A stretch of DNA of 64,000 nt from Sphingopyxis macrogoltabida (GTDB lineage: Bacteria > Pseudomonadota > Alphaproteobacteria > Sphingomonadales > Sphingomonadaceae), in the NCBI RefSeq assembly GCF_001314325.1, contig NZ_CP009429.1, positions 5,110,929 to 5,174,928 of the forward strand, given 5' to 3'. The first letter of the stretch is position 1; each line of letters starts with the position of its first letter. Positions 24,587 through 33,242 of this stretch are shown here, piece by piece. A program made the position numbers and the translations under genes. The notes under the pieces were generated by a model that saw nothing but the letters and a program-made list of their open reading frames with translations, did no database searches and was not told the origin of the DNA.

Positions 24587-25166
24587 TAAATCCCGTGCCC
24601 GCGGACGCCCGCGCCGCTTCGATCCCGACGCGGCGGTCGTGACGGCGCAGCAGCTTTTTCACGAACGCGGCTATGACGCCGTCAGCGTCGCCGACGTCAC
24701 CGATGCGCTGGGGATCAATCCGCCGAGCTTCTATGCCGCCTTCGGCAGCAAGGCCGGCCTCTATGCGCGCGTGCTCGATCACTGGACCGCCACCGAGGCA
24801 ATCCCGCTCGCCGACATCCTGCGCCCCGATGTCCCGGTTGTCGACGCGCTTGCGGCGCTGCTCGAGGAGGCTGCGCGCCGCTATGCATCCGATCCGGCGG
24901 CGGGCGGCTGCCTCGTGCTCGAAGGCACGCGTTGCAACGACGAGGGCGCGCGCGAAGCCGCCCGCGCGCTGAACGAGGGGGCCGAAACATTCATCCGCGA
25001 CTATGTCGCCGCCCGCCATCCGGACGCTGCGGGTGAAGTCGCCGATTTCGTCAGCACGGCGATGTCGGGGCTTTCGGCAAAGGCGCGCAGCGGGCACGAC
25101 CTGCCCCGGCTCCTCGCCACCGCCCGTCTCGCGGGCCGCGCGCTCGCGCTGACGCTGCCTGCCTGA
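24573..25166 (+). CDS. TetR/AcrR-family transcriptional regulator
   Basis: A 197-residue regulator: N-terminal helix-turn-helix (QQLFHERGYDAVSVADVTDA, then INPPSFYAAFGSKAGLYARV, ~22-62) and a helical ligand-binding domain. It is divergent from the SDR gene at 23.8-24.5 kb and probably represses both it and itself through the two operators in the gap. No ribosome-binding site is obvious, so the mRNA may be nearly leaderless. Confidence 0.92.
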   Translation: MVTTNKSRARGRPRRFDPDAAVVTAQQLFHERGYDAVSVADVTDALGINPPSFYAAFGSKAGLYARVLDHWTATEAIPLADILRPDVPVVDALAALLEEAARRYASDPAAGGCLVLEGTRCNDEGAREAARALNEGAETFIRDYVAARHPDAAGEVADFVSTAMSGLSAKARSGHDLPRLLATARLAGRALALTLPA

Positions 25167-25223
25167 ACGCCGAGCGCCGATCCCCTCTTGCGAAGCGGCG
25201 CGGAGGCGGCATAACCCGTTGCC

Positions 25224-26597
25224 ATGCGCAACCTTCCTGCCTCCATCGCCCTCGCCGCCGCCCTGCTGGCCGCCGCGCCCGTCCACGCCAAGCCCGCCGA
25301 AACCGAAACGGCGAAAAAGATATTGAAGGACAGCATCGCGATCCCGACCGTCGAGGGCCGCGGCAAGGTGCCTGAGCTGGCGGCCTATTACGCCGGGGTG
25401 CTGAAGGCGGCGGGCTACGCCGACAGCGATATCGTGATCACTCCGATGGGCGAGACGGCGACCTTCGCTGCGACGCTTCAGGGCACGGGCAAGGGCAAGC
25501 CGATCGTGCTGCTCGGCCATATGGACGTCGTCGAAGCCGACCCCAAGGACTGGGCGCGCGATCCGTTCGTGCCGGTCGAGGAGAAGGGCTATATCTTCGG
25601 CCGCGGGTCGGAGGACAACAAGTTCGACGTCTCGATGATGGTCGCGACGATGGCGCAATTGAAGCAGGATGGCTTCAAGCCGAAGCGCAGTATCATCCTG
25701 CTGCTGTCGGGCGACGAGGAAACCTCGATGACGACGACGCGCGCGCTCGCCGCCAAATACAGGGGCGCCGAATTCGCGCTCAATGGCGACGGCGGCGGCG
25801 GGCTGATCGGCGAGGACGGCAAGCCCCAATATTACGGGCTGCAGGCGGGTGAGAAGACCTATGCCGACTTCACGCTCGAAGTGACAAACCCCGGCGGCCA
25901 CAGCTCGCGGCCCTCCGACACCAATGCGATCGTCCAGCTTTCGACCGCGCTCGCCAAGGTCGGCGCCTATCGCTTCACGCCGCAGCAGAATGAGCTGACC
26001 AAGGTCGGCATGCCGATCGTCGCCGATCAGGTCGGCGGCGACATCGGCGCGGCACTGAAAGCCTTTGCCGCCAATCCGGCCGATGCGAAAGCGATCGCGG
26101 CGATCCGCGCCGACCCCGAATATATCGGGCAGATCGGCACCACCTGCGTGCCCACGCTGGTCAAGGGCGGCCATGCCGAAAATGCGCTGCCGCAGCGTGC
26201 GACGGCGAACATCAACTGCCGCATCTTCCCCGGCGTGCCGGTCGAAGCGGTGCGCGCCGAGCTCGAAAAGGTCATCGCCGACCCGGCGGTCAAGGTGAAC
26301 CCCGATCCCGAGGCGAGCGCCAGCGACGCGTCGCCGCTGCGTCCCGACGTCATGGCGGCGGTGACGAAGGCGGTGCATGCCCGCGCGCCCGGCCTGCCGA
26401 TCATCCCGTCGATGAGCGCGGGCGCGACCGACAGCTATCATTTCCGCATGCAGGGCGTGCCAAGCTACGGCGTCGCGGGCCTCTTCTCGAAGGCGACCGA
26501 CAGCTACGCCCACGGCCTCGACGAACGCGTGCCGGTCGATGCGATCGCCCCGGCGCTCGCGCATTGGGACAGCCTGCTGCGCGATCTGTCGAAATAG
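25224..26597 (+). CDS. M20/M25/M40 family metallo-hydrolase, exported
   Basis: A 457-residue zinc peptidase with a signal peptide (MRNLPASIALAAALLAAAPV, cleaved after AHA-like VHA). Metal ligands are visible as GHMDVV near residue 96, GRGSEDNKFD near 130, GDEETS near 165 and AHGLDER near 430. The NPGGHSSRPSD segment near 230 is the typical dimerisation-domain entry. Family enzymes act on dipeptides or N-acyl amino acids; the signal peptide places this one in the periplasm. No operon partner: the AraC gene converges on it. Confidence 0.92.
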   Translation: MRNLPASIALAAALLAAAPVHAKPAETETAKKILKDSIAIPTVEGRGKVPELAAYYAGVLKAAGYADSDIVITPMGETATFAATLQGTGKGKPIVLLGHMDVVEADPKDWARDPFVPVEEKGYIFGRGSEDNKFDVSMMVATMAQLKQDGFKPKRSIILLLSGDEETSMTTTRALAAKYRGAEFALNGDGGGGLIGEDGKPQYYGLQAGEKTYADFTLEVTNPGGHSSRPSDTNAIVQLSTALAKVGAYRFTPQQNELTKVGMPIVADQVGGDIGAALKAFAANPADAKAIAAIRADPEYIGQIGTTCVPTLVKGGHAENALPQRATANINCRIFPGVPVEAVRAELEKVIADPAVKVNPDPEASASDASPLRPDVMAAVTKAVHARAPGLPIIPSMSAGATDSYHFRMQGVPSYGVAGLFSKATDSYAHGLDERVPVDAIAPALAHWDSLLRDLSK

Positions 26598-26609
26598 CAG
26601 GGGGCGCCG

Positions 26610-27509
26610 CTACGCCGACAAGCCGAACTCCGGCGCTGCGCGGAGCCGTGCAGCGTCGCGCAGCGGCGGCAGGCCGAAGGCGCGGCTGTAGTCGCGGTTG
26701 AACTGTGAGGGGCTGTCATAGCCGACCTGGAAACCTGCGCTCGCGGCGTCCATGGCGTCCGACACCATCAGCCGTCGCGCCTCGAGCAGGCGCAGTCGGG
26801 TGCGATATTGCAGCGGGCTGAAGCGCGTTACCTTCTTGAAATGCTCGTGAAAGGACGACGGGCTCATGCCCGCGAGCCCCGCCAGGTGGTCGATACTGAG
26901 CGTGCCGGCATAATGGTCCTTGATCCACGTCACCGCGCGGCTGACCTGGTGCAGCCGGGTGTCGGCGGTCGCAATGTGGCGGAGCATCGCGCCCTGCGGC
27001 CCGGTGAGCAGCCGGTATAATATCTCGCGCTCGGCGAGCGGCGCCAGCGCGGCAATGTCGTCCGGCGCATCGAGCAGGCGGAGCAGGCGGAGCGCCGCGT
27101 CGAGGAGGCCCGCGTCGGTGTCGCCGACCGCGATCGACGGGGCATGGTCGCTGCGCGGCACCCGCGCATCGTGCGCGAGCAGCAGTTCGCCGAGCACCGC
27201 GACATCGAGGTCGAGCTTCAGGCACAGATAGGGATCGTCGACGCTCGCATCGACGACCATGCCGCTCACCGGCAGGTCGACCGACACGACCAGAAACTGC
27301 GCGCTGTCATAGATGAAACTGGCATCGCCCAGCAGCACGCGCTTGCGGCCGCTGACCGCGAGGCACAGCGACGGTTCGTAAACGACCGGCATCGGGTGGC
27401 TCGGTTCGGAGCTACGGACAAGCGACACGCGCGGCAGCGCGCACGGGTGGATCCCGTCGGTAGGGCGATGGCGGCGCAGTATCGAACGCATTTCTGTTAG
27501 TATCGTCAT
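26610..27509 (-). CDS. AraC-family transcriptional regulator
   Basis: A 299-residue regulator: an AraC-type N-terminal arm/cupin domain (PSLCLAVSGRKRVLLGDASF, ~45-64) and two C-terminal helix-turn-helix motifs (IDHLAGLAGMSPSSFHEHFK near 205, then GYDSPSQFNRDYSRAFG near 262). It is divergent from an SDR gene across 163 bases, suggesting control of that gene. Confidence 0.93.
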   Translation of the reverse strand: MTILTEMRSILRRHRPTDGIHPCALPRVSLVRSSEPSHPMPVVYEPSLCLAVSGRKRVLLGDASFIYDSAQFLVVSVDLPVSGMVVDASVDDPYLCLKLDLDVAVLGELLLAHDARVPRSDHAPSIAVGDTDAGLLDAALRLLRLLDAPDDIAALAPLAEREILYRLLTGPQGAMLRHIATADTRLHQVSRAVTWIKDHYAGTLSIDHLAGLAGMSPSSFHEHFKKVTRFSPLQYRTRLRLLEARRLMVSDAMDAASAGFQVGYDSPSQFNRDYSRAFGLPPLRDAARLRAAPEFGLSA

Positions 27510-27571
27510 GATGCCGGTCTTGCAGTGCCGTGACGCTCCCGCAAGCGTAAAGTCCGCTCTTCGGAGGATCG

Positions 27572-27577
27572 TATAAT
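27572..27577 (+). promoter_or_regulatory. Candidate -10 element for the SDR gene
   Basis: A consensus TATAAT stands 96 bases before the SDR start. The matching -35 position 17 bases upstream (AAGTCC) is poor, which fits activation by the divergent AraC regulator. Confidence 0.45.
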
Positions 27578-27672
27578 CATTGTGGAGGCGCGTTCTACCG
27601 CCTTCCGTCCGGGCAGGTGCAAAAGCCGGTCACCGGACGGCGCTGGGCTGTCCGCCCCCGATGGAGACGATC

Positions 27673-28404
27673 ATGAACATCACCGACAAAGTCATCCTGA
27701 TCACCGGCGCGAGCAGCGGCATCGGCGCCGCGACGGCGCGCGAACTGGCCGCGGCCGGCGCGAAGCTGCTGCTCGGCGCCCGGCGCACCGACCGGCTCGA
27801 GGCGCTTGCCGCCGAAATCGTCGCGGCGGGCGGCACTGCCGAATATCGCGCGCTCGATGTCACCAGCCGCGACGACATGCAGGCGTTCGTCGAGCACGCC
27901 GTCGCGCGTTTCGGCCGCGTCGATGTGCTCGTCAACAATGCCGGGATCATGCCGCTGTCGCCGCTGGCCGCGCTCGAAACGCAGAATTGGGACGCGATGA
28001 TCGACGTCAATATCCGCGGCGTCCTCAACGGCATCGCGGCGGCGCTTCCCGGCTTTACGGCGCAGGGTTCGGGCCATTTCGTCAATGTCGCGTCGCTCGG
28101 CGCGCATTATGTCGTGCCGACCGGCGCGGTCTATTGCGCGACCAAGTTCGCGGTCTGGGCGATCACCGACGGCATCCGGCAGGAGCATCGCGACGTGCGC
28201 GCGACGATCATCTCGCCCGGCGTCGTCGAATCGGAACTTGGCCATGACATCACCGATGCGGGCAGCGCCGCCGTGATGGCCGAATTCCGCAGCGTCGCGA
28301 TCACCCCTGACGCGATCGCGCGCGCGATCCGCTTCGCGGTCGAGCAGCCCGATGACGTCGACGTCAGCGAGATCATCGTGCGCCCGGTGAAGGGCAGCTT
28401 CTGA
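27673..28404 (+). CDS. SDR family oxidoreductase
   Basis: A 243-residue classical SDR: cofactor loop LITGASSGIGAATAREL (~8-24), basic RRTDRLEAL after strand 2 (NADP preference likely), NNAGIMPLSPL near 85, and catalytic Ser-Tyr-Lys in NVASLGAHYVVPTGAVYCATK (~134-154). ATG 27673 is chosen over 27661 because GGAG lies at a suitable distance before it. The substrate is unknown; the divergent AraC regulator is the likely controller. Confidence 0.92.
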   Translation: MNITDKVILITGASSGIGAATARELAAAGAKLLLGARRTDRLEALAAEIVAAGGTAEYRALDVTSRDDMQAFVEHAVARFGRVDVLVNNAGIMPLSPLAALETQNWDAMIDVNIRGVLNGIAAALPGFTAQGSGHFVNVASLGAHYVVPTGAVYCATKFAVWAITDGIRQEHRDVRATIISPGVVESELGHDITDAGSAAVMAEFRSVAITPDAIARAIRFAVEQPDDVDVSEIIVRPVKGSF

Positions 28405-28429
28405 CGATCTGTTCCCGGCGGCGGCGTGG

Positions 28430-29023
28430 CTAGTCGAGCAGCGCCGCCACCGCCTTTTCGACCATCGCCGCCGCCGCTTCCGCCCCGAAGCTGGCGGCGT
28501 CGAGCGACAGTTCGAGCCACAGCCCGTCGACCATCGCGGTCAGCATGATCGCGAGCCGTCCCGGATCGGTCGCGCCGCACGCGGTGAGCAGCTCGCCCAG
28601 CCGCTCGCGATAGCCCGCGTAACTTGCGGTGTGGATTGCTGCCATGCGCGCATCGCTGCGAGCCAGCGCCCAAAAGGCGGTCCAAGCGCCGAGCAGTTCG
28701 GGATCGGTCACCGGCGGGCGGAAGCTGGCGGTGAGATAGGCAGAGAGGCGCGCGCGCGGATCGCCGCCCGCGTCCGCGACCGCGTCCATGAAAATTGCGT
28801 CCATCCGGTCGCTCGTGGCTTGATAGGTCGCGGCGACGAGGTCGTCGATGCCGCCGAAATAATGGCGCAGCAGCCCCGGCGAAACGCCGGCCTTCGCGCA
28901 GATGGCGCGGACATTCGTCCCTGCGATGCCATGCTCGGCCAGGCACGCCGCCGTCGCCTCGATCAGGTCGGCGCGGCGGGCGTCGGCGCTTTCGCGCGTA
29001 AAGGCTTGGCGAATGGCAGTCAT
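28430..29023 (-). CDS. TetR/AcrR-family regulator (BetI-like C-terminal domain)
   Basis: A 197-residue repressor. The helix-turn-helix spans ~20-62 (IEATAACLAEHGIAGTNVRA, then AGVSPGLLRHYFGGIDDLVA). The C-terminal part (LLGAWTAFWALARSDARMAA and MLTAMVDGLWLELSLD) resembles the BetI/TetR_C_6 ligand domain. It starts one base from a near-perfect palindrome and is divergent from the Rieske oxygenase gene, which it very probably represses. BetI itself senses choline; the ligand here is unknown. Confidence 0.92.
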   Translation of the reverse strand: MTAIRQAFTRESADARRADLIEATAACLAEHGIAGTNVRAICAKAGVSPGLLRHYFGGIDDLVAATYQATSDRMDAIFMDAVADAGGDPRARLSAYLTASFRPPVTDPELLGAWTAFWALARSDARMAAIHTASYAGYRERLGELLTACGATDPGRLAIMLTAMVDGLWLELSLDAASFGAEAAAAMVEKAVAALLD

Positions 29024-29024
29024 A

Positions 29025-29046
29025 TTGTTATACGTACGTACAACAA
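29025..29046. promoter_or_regulatory. Near-perfect 22-bp palindromic operator
   Basis: TTGTTA (29025-29030), the self-complementary core TACGTACGTA (29031-29040) and CAACAA (29041-29046) form a palindrome broken by one mismatched pair. It fills the 33-base gap between the divergent TetR (29023) and Rieske oxygenase (29057) starts, so binding there would shut both genes. Confidence 0.85.
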
Positions 29047-29056
29047 GGACGGACTC

Positions 29057-30223
29057 ATGGCAACTGCACCCCTTCATGCACCGAATTTCGACCCGCAAGA
29101 CGGCTGGTCGCTCCCCGCGTGGACATACAGCGATCCCGACTTTTACGCAGTCGAAATGGAACGGATCTTCCGCCCGAGCTGGCAGGTCGTCTGTCACGAC
29201 AGCGATATCCCGAACGTCGGCGACTGGCACAGCATCGACTATTGCGGCGAAAGCGTCATTCTGGTGCGCGGCACCGATCGGGCGGTGCGCGCCTTCACCA
29301 ATGTCTGCCGCCACCGCGGCTCGCGGCTCGTCGACGGAGCCGCCGGCTGCGCGAAGAAGCTCGTCTGCCCCTATCACGCCTGGACCTACGAACTCGACGG
29401 CCGGCTGACCGGAGTGCCCGATTCGGCGAGCTACCCGACGCTCGACAAGGGCAAAGCGGGGCTCGTTCCCGTCGGGCTCGAACAATGGCGCGGCTTCTGG
29501 TTCGTGCGGCTTGAGGATGACGGTGGCCCGTCGGTCGCCGAGATGATGGCGCCTTATGAAGCGATGGTCGAACCCTATCGCTTCGAGGAGCTCGGCGCAT
29601 TGGGCCGCGTCACGCTGCGCCCGCGCGAGGTCAACTGGAAGAATGTCGGCGACAATTATTCGGACGGGCTCCACATCCCCGTCGCGCATCCCGGGCTGAC
29701 GCGGCTGTTCGGCAAAAGCTATGGCGTCGAGGCCGAGGACCGCGTCGACCGCATGTGGGGCGATCTGATCGACCGCCCGTCGGTCAACTGGTCCGAGCGC
29801 ATGTACCAGCGGCTGTTGCCGCCGGTGCCGCACCTGCCCGCCGACCGGCAGCGCCACTGGCTCTATTTCAAGCTGTGGCCGAACGTCGCCTTCGATATCT
29901 ATCCCGATCAGGTCGACTTCATGCAGTGGCTGCCGACCGGGCCGACGACCTGCCTGATCCGCGAAATTTCCTATGTGCTGCCCGACGAGCGCCGCGAGAT
30001 GCGCGCCGCGCGCTACCTCAACTGGCGGATCAACCGGCAGGTCAATGCCGAGGACACCGAGCTGATTACCCGCGTCCAGCAGGGAATGCAGTCGAAGAGC
30101 TTCACCATGGGGCCGCTCAGCGACAAGGAAGTGTGCCTCAAGCATTTCTGTTCGCGGATGCGCGATATCATTCCCGAGGCGCGGCTGGAGTACGCGCCGC
30201 CAGCGGGGTGGAGCCGCGCTTGA
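29057..30223 (+). CDS. Rieske non-heme iron oxygenase, alpha subunit
   Basis: A 388-residue ring-hydroxylating-type oxygenase. The Rieske [2Fe-2S] ligands are C84/H86 (NVCRHRGSRL) and C104/H107 (LVCPYHAWTY). The mononuclear iron site lies in NWKNVGDNYSDGLHIPVAHP (H206, H211, with D199 as the inter-subunit bridge); the third ligand is probably Asp in the EDTELITRVQQGM region. Of the family with both ring-hydroxylating dioxygenases and quaternary-amine monooxygenases (CntA/GbcA type). No ferredoxin or reductase gene is adjacent. First gene of a plus-strand set with two flavoenzymes. Confidence 0.93.
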   Translation: MATAPLHAPNFDPQDGWSLPAWTYSDPDFYAVEMERIFRPSWQVVCHDSDIPNVGDWHSIDYCGESVILVRGTDRAVRAFTNVCRHRGSRLVDGAAGCAKKLVCPYHAWTYELDGRLTGVPDSASYPTLDKGKAGLVPVGLEQWRGFWFVRLEDDGGPSVAEMMAPYEAMVEPYRFEELGALGRVTLRPREVNWKNVGDNYSDGLHIPVAHPGLTRLFGKSYGVEAEDRVDRMWGDLIDRPSVNWSERMYQRLLPPVPHLPADRQRHWLYFKLWPNVAFDIYPDQVDFMQWLPTGPTTCLIREISYVLPDERREMRAARYLNWRINRQVNAEDTELITRVQQGMQSKSFTMGPLSDKEVCLKHFCSRMRDIIPEARLEYAPPAGWSRA

Positions 30224-30238
30224 ACGCCGCCTTTTTCC

Positions 30239-30316
30239 CGTTCGCATCGAGCGAAGTCGAGATGCCCATCGTGAGCGCACGGTCTCACGGTGTCTCGACT
30301 TCGCTCGACACGAACG
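30239..30316. repeat. REP-like inverted repeat (type TCGAGCGAAGTCGAGA)
   Basis: Arms 30239-30266 and 30289-30316 (28 bases) are complementary except for a few positions. It sits in the 112-base gap between the Rieske and FAD-monooxygenase genes, so it may attenuate transcription inside the operon. Related copies occur at 46.7 kb and, shorter, at 21.05 kb. Confidence 0.85.
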
Positions 30317-30335
30317 AAGAATAGAGGTGGTCGAT

Positions 30336-31547
30336 ATGCCTCCAGTCATCATCGTCGGCGGCGGACCCGCCGGCATGGTTGCGGGCCTGCTCCTCGCGCG
30401 CGCCGGGGTGCGCGTGACGCTACTCGAAAAGCATGCCGATTTCCTCCGCGACTTCCGCGGCGACACGGTGCATCCCTCGACCCTCGAACTGTTCAACGAG
30501 ATCGGGCTGCTCGAAGAGCTGCTGAAAGAGCCGCACGCCGCGATCGACACGATGACGCTCAACCTGCTCGGAGGGCGGTACACCATCGCGACGATGAAGC
30601 ACCTTCCCGTCGCGGCGCGCTTCGTGGCGATGATGCCGCAATGGGATCTGCTCGATTTCATCGCGGGGCAGGGAAAACGCTACCCGACCTTCGATCTCCG
30701 CATGTCGACCGAGGCGACCGGGCTGACCTATGACGCGGCGAACCGCGTCAGCGGGGTGACGCTGGCGAGCGGCGAAGCGCTGGCCGCGCGGCTGGTCATC
30801 GCCGCGGACGGCCGCCGTTCGGTGCTGCGCGATGCCGCCGAACTGCCGCTCGAGGACCTTGGCGCGCCGATGGATGTGCTCTGGTTCCGCATCCCGGTGC
30901 CCGCGGGCATGGACATGTCCGAAGTCGCGCTCGGCACGATCGACAAGGGCGGGATGGTGGTTGCGATCCCGCGCGGCGATTATTGGCAATGCGCGCAGAT
31001 CATCGAGAAAGGCGGTTTTGCGCCGATCGAGGCGGCGGGGATCGCGGCCTTTCGCGACCGGATCGTCGCGATCGCGCCGGGTCTTGCCGCCGGGATTGAC
31101 GCGATTCGGAGCTTCGATGACGTCAAGCTGCTCTCGGTCGCGCTCGACCGGCTCACCCGCTGGTCGCGCCCGGGCCTGCTCGCGATCGGCGACGCCGCGC
31201 ATGCGATGTCGCCGGTCGGGGGCGTCGGCATCAACCTTGCGGTGCAGGATGCGGTCGCGGCGGCGAATATCCTCGCCGCGCCGCTTGCCGCCGGTGCCGA
31301 CCCCGATCCGCTGCTCGCCAAGGTGCAGGACCGCCGCTGGACGCCGACGACGCGGATGCAGGCGATCCAGCGTTTCGCGCACCAGCGTGTGATCGAGCCG
31401 ATGCTGCGCGGCGAAATCACCCGCGTGCCGTTCGCGGTCCGCCTGCTCGATGCCATCCCGCTGCTGCGCCGTATTCCGGGCCGTATTCTCGGTCTCGGCT
31501 TCGGCCGCCAGCATGTTCAATCCCCGCTTGCGAAAGACTTCCAATGA
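30336..31547 (+). CDS. FAD-dependent monooxygenase
   Basis: A 403-residue aromatic-hydroxylase-type flavoenzyme: FAD motif VIIVGGGPAGMVAGLLLARA (~6-25), the middle VIAADGRRSVLRDAA (DG motif) near 155 and the GD motif LLAIGDAAHAMSPVGGVGIN near 283. ATG 30336 follows AGAGG at a good distance; a GTG at 30327 also exists. It is coupled to the next gene by ATGA overlap (31544-31547). Probably hydroxylates a small organic intermediate generated by, or feeding, the Rieske enzyme. Confidence 0.9.
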   Translation: MPPVIIVGGGPAGMVAGLLLARAGVRVTLLEKHADFLRDFRGDTVHPSTLELFNEIGLLEELLKEPHAAIDTMTLNLLGGRYTIATMKHLPVAARFVAMMPQWDLLDFIAGQGKRYPTFDLRMSTEATGLTYDAANRVSGVTLASGEALAARLVIAADGRRSVLRDAAELPLEDLGAPMDVLWFRIPVPAGMDMSEVALGTIDKGGMVVAIPRGDYWQCAQIIEKGGFAPIEAAGIAAFRDRIVAIAPGLAAGIDAIRSFDDVKLLSVALDRLTRWSRPGLLAIGDAAHAMSPVGGVGINLAVQDAVAAANILAAPLAAGADPDPLLAKVQDRRWTPTTRMQAIQRFAHQRVIEPMLRGEITRVPFAVRLLDAIPLLRRIPGRILGLGFGRQHVQSPLAKDFQ

Positions 31548-33151
31548 CCAAAGCCTATGACGCCCTGATTATCGGCGCCGGCCACAACGGCCTCGTCTGT
31601 GCCTTCTATCTCGCCAGGGCGGGGCTGAAGGTGCGCATCGTCGAGGCGCGCGACGTCGTCGGCGGCGCTGCGGTGACCGAGGAATTCGCGCCGGGCTTCC
31701 GCAATTCGGTCGCCAGCTACACGGTCAGCCTGCTCCAGCCGAAGGTGATCGCCGACATGAAGCTCGCCGATCACGGCTATCGCGTCATCGAGCGCCCGAT
31801 CAGCAACTTCCTGCCGCAGGAGGATGGCGGCTATCTGAAACTCGGCGGCGGGCTCGAACGGACGCAGGCCGAGTTCCGCAAATTCTCGGCCCGCGACGCC
31901 GAGGTGCTGCCGCAATATTATGACGCGCTCGAAAATGTCGCCGAACTGCTCCGCGACCTCGCGCTCCGCGTTCCGCCCAACGTCGGCGAGGGTCTCCGTA
32001 CGCTTCTCGACGGCGCGCGGCAGGGGCGGCGCTTCGCGACGCTCAGCCTCGAACAGCAGCGCGACGTGCTCGACCTGTTCACCAAATCGGCGCGGACGAT
32101 GCTCGATAGCTGGTTCGAGAGCGAAGCGGTCAAGGCGGCCTTCGGTTTCGACGCCGTCGTCGGCAATTACGCCAGCCCCGACACCCCGGGCAGCGCCTAT
32201 GTCCTGCTCCACCACGTCTTCGGCGAAGTGAACGGCAAAAAGGGCGCGTGGGGTCACAGCGTCGGCGGCATGGGCAAGATCACCGAAATCATGGCGAAGG
32301 TCTGCCGCGATATGGGGGTCGAGATCAGCCTCGAAAGCCCGGTCGCCAAGGTGCTCGTCGACGGCGGCAAGGCGGTCGGGGTCAAACTGGTTGGCGGCGA
32401 GGAAATCGCAGCGGCGCGGGTGATCGCCAACGTCGGGCCGAAACTGCTCTACGAACGGATGATGGACGCGAGCGACCTGCCCGCCGGTTTCGAACGCCGG
32501 ATCAAGGGCTTCAAGGCGGGCAGCGGCACCTTCCGCATGAACGTTGCGCTGTCGGAACTGCCGAAGTTCACTTGCCTTCCCGAACCCGGCGAGCATCACC
32601 AGTCGGGGATCATCCTCGCGCCGACGCTCGACTATATGGACCGCGCCTTCCTCGACGCAAAGCAGTACGGCTGGTCGAAGGCGCCGATCGTCGAGATGCT
32701 GATCCCCTCGACCGTCGACGACAGCCTCGCGCCTGAGGGTTGCCATGTCGCCAGCCTCTTCTGCCAGCAGTTCGCGCCCGAACTGCCGGGCGGACGCGAC
32801 TGGGACAATGAGGAAGAGGCGGCGGCCGATGCGATCATCGATACCGTCGAAAAACATGCGCCGGGCTTCCGCGCCAGCATCGTCGGCCAGACGCGCCTGT
32901 CGCCCAAAGGTCTCGAACGCAAGTTCGGCCTCGTCGGCGGCGACATCATGCACGGCAATATGAGCCTCGACCAGCTTTGGGCGGCGCGCCCCGTGCTTGG
33001 CAACGGCGGCTATCGCGGGCCGGTGAAGGGCCTCTATATGTGCGGCGCGGGCACTCACCCCGGCGGCGGCGTGACCGGCGCGCCGGGGCATAATGCGGCG
33101 ACGGTGATCCTACGCGACCGGGGCCTCTTCGCGCCCAAATGGCGCGTCTGA
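31544..33151 (+). CDS. Phytoene-desaturase-like NAD(P)/FAD oxidoreductase
   Basis: A 535-residue flavoprotein of the CrtI/PYROXD2 type. The N-terminal dinucleotide fold is ALIIGAGHNGLVCAFYLARA (~6-25) followed by EARDVVGGAAVTEEF, and the C-terminal FAD-closing block is GLYMCGAGTHPGGGVTGAPG near 500. No carotenoid genes are nearby, so a desaturation or oxidation step in the same pathway as the upstream oxygenases is more likely than pigment synthesis. Translationally coupled to the monooxygenase gene. Last gene of the plus-strand set. Confidence 0.9.
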   Translation: MTKAYDALIIGAGHNGLVCAFYLARAGLKVRIVEARDVVGGAAVTEEFAPGFRNSVASYTVSLLQPKVIADMKLADHGYRVIERPISNFLPQEDGGYLKLGGGLERTQAEFRKFSARDAEVLPQYYDALENVAELLRDLALRVPPNVGEGLRTLLDGARQGRRFATLSLEQQRDVLDLFTKSARTMLDSWFESEAVKAAFGFDAVVGNYASPDTPGSAYVLLHHVFGEVNGKKGAWGHSVGGMGKITEIMAKVCRDMGVEISLESPVAKVLVDGGKAVGVKLVGGEEIAAARVIANVGPKLLYERMMDASDLPAGFERRIKGFKAGSGTFRMNVALSELPKFTCLPEPGEHHQSGIILAPTLDYMDRAFLDAKQYGWSKAPIVEMLIPSTVDDSLAPEGCHVASLFCQQFAPELPGGRDWDNEEEAAADAIIDTVEKHAPGFRASIVGQTRLSPKGLERKFGLVGGDIMHGNMSLDQLWAARPVLGNGGYRGPVKGLYMCGAGTHPGGGVTGAPGHNAATVILRDRGLFAPKWRV

Positions 33152-33242
33152 TCCAAACCGGTCGGTTGGGGTGTCGCGGGGGCGGCCCGGATGATCGGGG
33201 GACTCGGCACCTGCAATCGCCGGATCATGTGGCGGGAGGTTT

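Noticed and set aside
31544..33151. Carotenoid biosynthesis role for the phytoene-desaturase-like protein
   Set aside because: No crtB, crtE or crtY gene is near and the operon partners are a Rieske oxygenase and an aromatic-type monooxygenase.
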